Origin: CAVXHQ01 sp963789535
GTDB taxonomy: Bacteria > Pseudomonadota > Alphaproteobacteria > Rhodobacterales > Rhodobacteraceae
Direction: 5' to 3'
NCBI GenBank assembly: GCA_963789535.1
Contig: CAWBKU010000001.1
Coordinates: 62,001-126,000, forward strand
Length of the DNA: 64,000 nucleotides
A model generated the notes under the pieces. The model made no database searches and was not told the DNA's origin. It saw nothing but the letters and a program-made list of their open reading frames with translations. How positions within the stretch are numbered: the stretch's first letter is position 1; every line of letters starts with the position of its first letter. Shown one piece after another: positions 60,181 through 64,000 of this stretch. Position numbers and translations under genes: made by a program.

Positions 60181-60208
60181 AGAACCCGGGGCTTGCCCCG
60201 GGTTCTTC
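60181..60208 (+). terminator. Intrinsic terminator after the 51-residue gene
   Basis: AGAACCCGGGGC (60181-60192) pairs perfectly over 12 bp with GCCCCGGGTTCT (60195-60206) with a TT loop, followed by TC. It starts directly after the stop codon. Confidence 0.8.
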
Positions 60209-60250
60209 ATGTCGATGCCGGGAAGGGTGGACTGTCTGGCGGATGCAGAC

Positions 60251-60421
60251 CTAGAGGGCGTTGCGGGTAAGGACGATCATCACGAAGAGGCCGACGACCC
60301 CGAGGATAAGGCCGAAGACGGCGCCCCATTGCGCCATGTCCTTCGCCCCGCCGCCGCGCCGCCTTGCCTGCACCGCCCCGAGCAGGGCGCCGGACAGCAG
60401 GCCAAAGAGGGGAAAGATCAT
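60251..60421 (-). CDS. Small two-helix membrane protein
   Basis: 56 residues on the minus strand. It begins MIFPLFGLLSGALLGAVQA (first membrane segment), has a basic loop RRRGGGAKDMAQW and a second segment (AVFGLILGVVGLFVMIVL) with RNAL at the end. GGAG is 9 nt before the ATG, and it begins 5 nt after the stop of the DUF2927 gene, so it is co-transcribed. Function unknown; such small proteins often help membrane complexes. Confidence 0.8.
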   Translation of the reverse strand: MIFPLFGLLSGALLGAVQARRRGGGAKDMAQWGAVFGLILGVVGLFVMIVLTRNAL

Positions 60422-60426
60422 CTAAA

Positions 60427-61806
60427 TCATCTCCGGCGCCCCGGATTGAGGGCTGCGATTTCCGCCTGGCGCGCGAGGATCGCGGCGCCGTCGCCGAACC
60501 CGTAACGCGCCCAGCCGAGGCTGTCCAGACGCACCGCTGCCGCCTCTTCGGTCCGGCCGTCGAGGCTCAGCGCCTCGGCGCGGAACATCAAGAGGGTGGA
60601 GAGGAGGGCGGCGTTCTGATAGCCCGCCGCGATCGGAATGGCGCCGTCGACGAGGGCCAGCGTGCCCTGGACGTCGCCGGAACTGAGCGCGAAGGCGGCA
60701 AGTTGCACGGCGACATGCGCCTCGTGCAGCCGGGTTTCGGGCGACAGCCGGAACTGGCGGTCCGCCTCGCGGAAGGCGCCGAGGGCGACGGCGGGATCGT
60801 TCTGCACCTGGAGGCGGCCATAGGCGTAATAGGCGAACCCGGGGCGGGTGCCGGTCCAGTTGAAGGCGCGCGCGAGGTTGATCGCATCCTCGGCGGCGCG
60901 GCGCCGGGTGGCGGCGTTTTCCTGACCGCCCAGAGCGGTCTCCATCGCCACGATCCAGTCGCGCGAGGTATCGTTGCGGGGCCGTGCGCGGGCGACCTGG
61001 CCGCGCGGATTGAGGCGCGCGAGAAGGCCGGGCATGATCGCCGCCGCCTCGCCCCGCTGCATCCCGTTGCGCAGTTCTGGCGAGTAATAGGCCCGCAGGA
61101 TCAGCATGTCGAAGCCGGTGAGGACGGCATTGATGTTGTCGTCGTTGAACACCGAATCGGGCAGCCGGTAGAGGTCGTTCAGCGGCCCGATCGCCTGCGC
61201 CAGTTCCTCGTGGAGGCAGTCGCGGATTTCCTGCGGCGCGGCGTCCGAGGGCACGAAGATCGCGGCCCGGTCGCGCCGCGTGAGCGTCGTCCAGTCGACC
61301 TGCGGCGTGCGGCGCGCCACCTTGAACTCGGCCCAGGACGAAACGCGCGGCACCACGAAACAGGCCGCACGCGGCACGGCGGCGTTCAGTTCGGCCTGCG
61401 GGATCGCCTCGATGGTGATGGCGGCATCGGGCGCGCCGGTCAGGAAGATGTCGATCCCGGCCTCGGTCTGCAACCGGCCCAGCAGGGCGCGCAGGTCGGG
61501 CGCGATGGTGGGCCCGGGCGCGCCGGTGATGCGCACCGAAATCGGTCCCTCGAAGCGGGTCATCTGTGCGATGGCGCGCCCCGATTCCATGCGGAACGCA
61601 AGGTCGAGGAAATCGCCCGCGATCTCGGTGTTGGACCGGATCGACGGATTGTCGGCGGGGGTGGTGAACATCCGCATGTCGGGCAGGTCATAGGCCACAA
61701 GGGCGCGGCTGACCGGTGCATCCGATGACGGCGCACAGGCGGCAAGCACGGCGAGCGCGATCACGCCAAGGACATGGCGGCGGCGCGACCGTCGATGCGC
61801 GGGCAT
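60427..61806 (-). CDS. DUF2927 lipoprotein
   Basis: 459 residues. The N-terminus (RRRHVLGVIALAVLAACAPS) has lipobox LAAC after a basic stretch. The DUF2927 core follows: FEGPISVRITGAPGPTIAPD, CFVVPRVSSWAEFKVA, and the signature CLHEELAQAIGPLNDLYRLP with DSVFNDDN. This HE pair within a helix resembles a metalloprotease-like site, though activity is unproven. The C-terminal 150 residues are helical and TPR-like (NAALLSTLLMFRAEALSLDG). The start at 61806 is behind a poor ribosome site; an upstream in-frame GTG is possible. Confidence 0.85.
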   Translation of the reverse strand: MPAHRRSRRRHVLGVIALAVLAACAPSSDAPVSRALVAYDLPDMRMFTTPADNPSIRSNTEIAGDFLDLAFRMESGRAIAQMTRFEGPISVRITGAPGPTIAPDLRALLGRLQTEAGIDIFLTGAPDAAITIEAIPQAELNAAVPRAACFVVPRVSSWAEFKVARRTPQVDWTTLTRRDRAAIFVPSDAAPQEIRDCLHEELAQAIGPLNDLYRLPDSVFNDDNINAVLTGFDMLILRAYYSPELRNGMQRGEAAAIMPGLLARLNPRGQVARARPRNDTSRDWIVAMETALGGQENAATRRRAAEDAINLARAFNWTGTRPGFAYYAYGRLQVQNDPAVALGAFREADRQFRLSPETRLHEAHVAVQLAAFALSSGDVQGTLALVDGAIPIAAGYQNAALLSTLLMFRAEALSLDGRTEEAAAVRLDSLGWARYGFGDGAAILARQAEIAALNPGRRR

Positions 61807-62404
61807 GGAAAAACCGCGCGGCACGACGGACCGGTCCGGGGCAGGGGCCAGGGTCAAAGCTCGTCTCCTCAGGCAGCCCGGATCGTTGATCGTCCGGGTT
61901 CTTGTCCTTTTGGTTAAGCGGATATCTGGGCAAAAGGATGTCGCCGCCGTGCCGCACTGGGGCACTAGGGCAGAGGGCGGGGCGCAAATCACGCGCAGAT
62001 CGGGGTTTGCGGTGCCTCGGGGTGCAAGTGTCACCGCAAGGCCGCAGGACGCTGGTAGGGTGCCGGGGACGGATCGCAAGATGTTGAGTCCGGGCGAGAA
62101 ACCGCGCCGTTGCGGGGCGGCGTCGGTATCGAATACCGATCGCCGGGCGCCCGGACAGGCGACCGTCGATCCGGCGATCGCGAGGCATGCCGGGCAAGCG
62201 CCCCGTCACCGTCGACGGGACGGCCCGGGACCGCCGGTCGCTGCCGCGCGACACGCGCCGGAACGGTGCGCCGGGGCCGGTGATCGTCGTGATCTTTCAA
62301 CAGCGTCGGGCACGGCGCCCGATTGTGCACGGCGCGCCCGGTCGGCGCCATCACGTCGGTGCGGGGACCGGATTTCGCTAGTGACACCCGAAGGAGGAGG
62401 CGCT
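61807..62404. other. Long divergent intergenic region upstream of dksA
   Basis: About 600 nt between the DUF2927 gene and the dksA leader ORF. No frame in it shows a recognisable protein. It contains an imperfect palindromic patch (CCCGGA 61877-61882, TCCGGG 61893-61898) and an AT-richer stretch around 61910-61940. It should hold both promoters; a small RNA here cannot be excluded. Confidence 0.6.
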
Positions 62405-62479
62405 ATGGGGAGCGCAATAACGGGGGTGCCGACACACAGGGCCGCGCAAAGCCCGACGTCGGCCGAGGGATCGGAGTGA
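62405..62479 (+). CDS. Possible 24-residue leader ORF before dksA
   Basis: An ATG with a near-perfect ribosome site (AAGGAGGAGG, 4-8 nt spacing) opens a 24-codon frame beginning MGSAITGVPTHRAAQ. It stops 2 nt before the dksA ATG. The site is stronger than that of dksA (GGAG). It could couple dksA translation to the leader, or be a fortuitous ORF. Confidence 0.35.
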   Translation: MGSAITGVPTHRAAQSPTSAEGSE

Positions 62480-62481
62480 CC

Positions 62482-62904
62482 ATGAAAGCCGAATCGTTTC
62501 TGCAAGACGACTATCGCCCCGCCGAGGACGAACCTTTCATGAACGACCGCCAGCTCGAGTATTTCAGACGCAAGCTCCATGCCTGGAAGATCGATCTGAT
62601 GTCCGACAGCCGCGATACGATCACCGGCATGAAGGACCAGACCCGAAATATCCCCGACGTCGCCGACCGTGCCAGCGAAGAGACCGACCGCGCCCTCGAA
62701 CTGCGCACCCGCGACCGCGAGCGCAAGCTGGTGAGCAAGATCGATGCCGCGCTGCGGCGGATCGACGAGGGAGAGTACGGCTATTGCGAGATGACGGGCG
62801 AGCCGATCTCGCTCAAGCGGCTGGACGCGCGGCCGATCGCCACCCTCAGCCTCGAAGCACAGGAGCGGCACGAACGCCGCGAAAAGGTGCACCGCGACGA
62901 CTGA
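62482..62904 (+). CDS. dksA: RNA polymerase-binding transcription factor DksA
   Basis: 140 residues. DksA enters the RNA polymerase secondary channel and, with ppGpp, adjusts rRNA and stress promoters. The coiled-coil domain (FMNDRQLEYFRRKLHAWKID to RNIPDVADRASEETDRALEL) is typical, with the tip DVADRASEE. The globular part GEYGYCEMTGEPISLKRLDA keeps only one of the four cysteines of classical DksA, as in the Rhodobacter sphaeroides protein. The fold must be held without zinc. The FAD-monooxygenase gene follows after 10 nt. Confidence 0.95.
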   Translation: MKAESFLQDDYRPAEDEPFMNDRQLEYFRRKLHAWKIDLMSDSRDTITGMKDQTRNIPDVADRASEETDRALELRTRDRERKLVSKIDAALRRIDEGEYGYCEMTGEPISLKRLDARPIATLSLEAQERHERREKVHRDD

Positions 62905-62914
62905 TCGGCGCGCC

Positions 62915-64000
62915 ATGCCGCGCACCGTGGCCGTCGTCGGCGGCGGGATCGCGGGGTTCGCCACTGCGCTGGCCTGCGTGAAGAATGGCGCAGAAGTTAC
63001 TGTTTTCGAACAGGCATCCGAGATTGCAGAAGTGGGGGCGGGCCTTCAGGTCACGCCCAATGGCGCGCGCGTGCTGCTGTCTCTCGGCCTTGGCGATGCG
63101 CTGGACCGTGCGGGCATCGTCGCGCGGGCGGTGGTGCCGGTCGACGGGGTGACGGGGCGCGGGATAGCGCGGTTCGACCTGACCGCGCAACGCCCGCCCT
63201 ACCGCTTCCTCCACCGCGCCGCCCTCATCGGGATGCTGCACGATGCCTGCGTCGCACGGGGCGTGGGCGTGCGGACCGGGCGACGGATCGGGGCGGGCGA
63301 GCTGCCGGACGCGGACATGATCGTCGGTGCGGACGGGATTCGCTCCGCCCTGCGGTCCCACCTCAACGGACCGGTCGGGCCGACGTTCACCGGTCAGGTG
63401 GCGTGGCGCGCGACCATCGTCGCCGACCATCCGCCCGAGGCGCGGATCTGGATGATGCCGGGGCGCCATGTGGTGAGCTATCCCCTGCCGGGCGGTCGCG
63501 TGAACCTCGTGGCGGTGCAGGAGCGCGAGGGCTGGGCCGAAGAGGGATGGCACCACGCCGACGCGCCCGAAAATCTGGCGGCGGCCTTTGCCGACGCCGC
63601 ACCCGCCCTGTGCGCCCTGCTCGACCGGGTCACGCAGACCCATCTCTGGGGCCTGTTTCGCCACGATGTCGCGCGCCTCTGGCAAGACGGGCGTGTCGTG
63701 CTCGTCGGCGACGCGGCGCATCCGACGCTGCCGTTCCTGGCGCAGGGCGCGAACCTCGCGCTCGAGGATGCGGCGGTGCTGTCGCGGATGGTGCAGGCGC
63801 ACGGGCCGGGGCCGGGTCTGGCCGCCTTCGAGGCCGCGCGCAAGCCCCGCGTGCGCCGCGCGATCGCTGCGGCCGACGCCAATGCGCGCAACTATCACCT
63901 GACGGGCCTGCGGCGCCGGGGCGCGCATCTGGCGCTGGCGGCGATCTGCCGGATCGCACCGGGCGCCTTCCTGCGGCGACTCGACTGGCTTTACGGGCAC
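62915..64000 (+). CDS. FAD-dependent monooxygenase, partial
   Basis: The frame is open from the ATG at 62915 to the window edge (362 codons), so the C-terminus is missing. Group A flavin monooxygenase: the FAD-binding GxGxxG is in VAVVGGGIAGFATALACV, the DG motif in MIVGADGIRSALRS, and the second FAD motif in VVLVGDAAHPTLPFLAQGAN. It resembles UbiH/salicylate hydroxylase-like enzymes; the substrate is unknown. It begins 10 nt after dksA, with a poor ribosome site, and may be co-transcribed with it. Confidence 0.9.
   Translation, partial: MPRTVAVVGGGIAGFATALACVKNGAEVTVFEQASEIAEVGAGLQVTPNGARVLLSLGLGDALDRAGIVARAVVPVDGVTGRGIARFDLTAQRPPYRFLHRAALIGMLHDACVARGVGVRTGRRIGAGELPDADMIVGADGIRSALRSHLNGPVGPTFTGQVAWRATIVADHPPEARIWMMPGRHVVSYPLPGGRVNLVAVQEREGWAEEGWHHADAPENLAAAFADAAPALCALLDRVTQTHLWGLFRHDVARLWQDGRVVLVGDAAHPTLPFLAQGANLALEDAAVLSRMVQAHGPGPGLAAFEAARKPRVRRAIAAADANARNYHLTGLRRRGAHLALAAICRIAPGAFLRRLDWLYGH

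Overview
The window is a high-GC chromosomal segment of a member of the Rhodobacteraceae (Roseobacter/Paracoccus-like Alphaproteobacteria). The evidence is a complete-looking gene transfer agent (GTA) cluster of the Rhodobacter capsulatus type between mltG and cysE, a pdhA-pdhB-pdhC operon next to an ftsB-like gene, a DksA with only one zinc-finger cysteine, and many family-typical genes. I saw no tRNA, rRNA, CRISPR array, insertion sequence or plasmid function.

Layout. 1-3200: edge-truncated GT61-like glycosyltransferase, then the rpsF-rpsR-rplI operon (minus strand) with a promoter and a structured leader. 3300-8900: fatty acid synthesis genes fabD, fabG, acpP and fabF, then mltG. 8966-23475: GTA cluster g1 to g15, driven by one strong sigma-70-like promoter, with a small conserved gene at its end. 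23562-29616: cysE (plus strand), then on the minus strand an ftsB-like gene and pdhA, a periplasmic protein, an E1-beta split from its lipoyl domain, an 85-residue protein and pdhC. 29789-36000: a lipoprotein, class I aldolase, pgk, two tandem cyclophilins, an EamA permease and a YihY membrane protein. 36045-38768: ilvI-ilvH with a leader peptide and attenuator. 38893-40896: EF-hand protein, nucleoside hydrolase preceded by a G12 tract, and a GNAT protein. 40917-48153: two-component system divergent from an enlarged TRAP transporter. 48312-53777: glyoxalase-fold protein, Bpt/Ate, DUF2852, glnE with three frame breaks, and a small gene. 53940-64000: Entner-Doudoroff genes eda and edd with a palindromic operator, a lipoprotein, an RlmI-like methyltransferase, a PIN protein, an M48 protease, small proteins, a DUF2927 lipoprotein, dksA and an edge-truncated FAD monooxygenase.

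How it fits together. Central carbon flow is well represented: Entner-Doudoroff, lower glycolysis, pyruvate dehydrogenase and branched-chain synthesis from pyruvate. The TRAP system with its sensor kinase may bring in organic or keto acids. The GTA genes match the surroundings in base composition and gene packing, as expected for a vertically inherited, domesticated particle.

Data caution. Five single-base frame breaks are visible: one in GTA g7, one in the lipoyl/E1-beta linker and three in glnE. At least three are in short homopolymers. They may be uncorrected indels rather than biology and should be resolved before any conclusion about gene loss. Several genes were read directly from the nucleotides because they run off an edge or are short: the two edge genes, g10.1, the 51- and 56-residue proteins, and the two leader ORFs.
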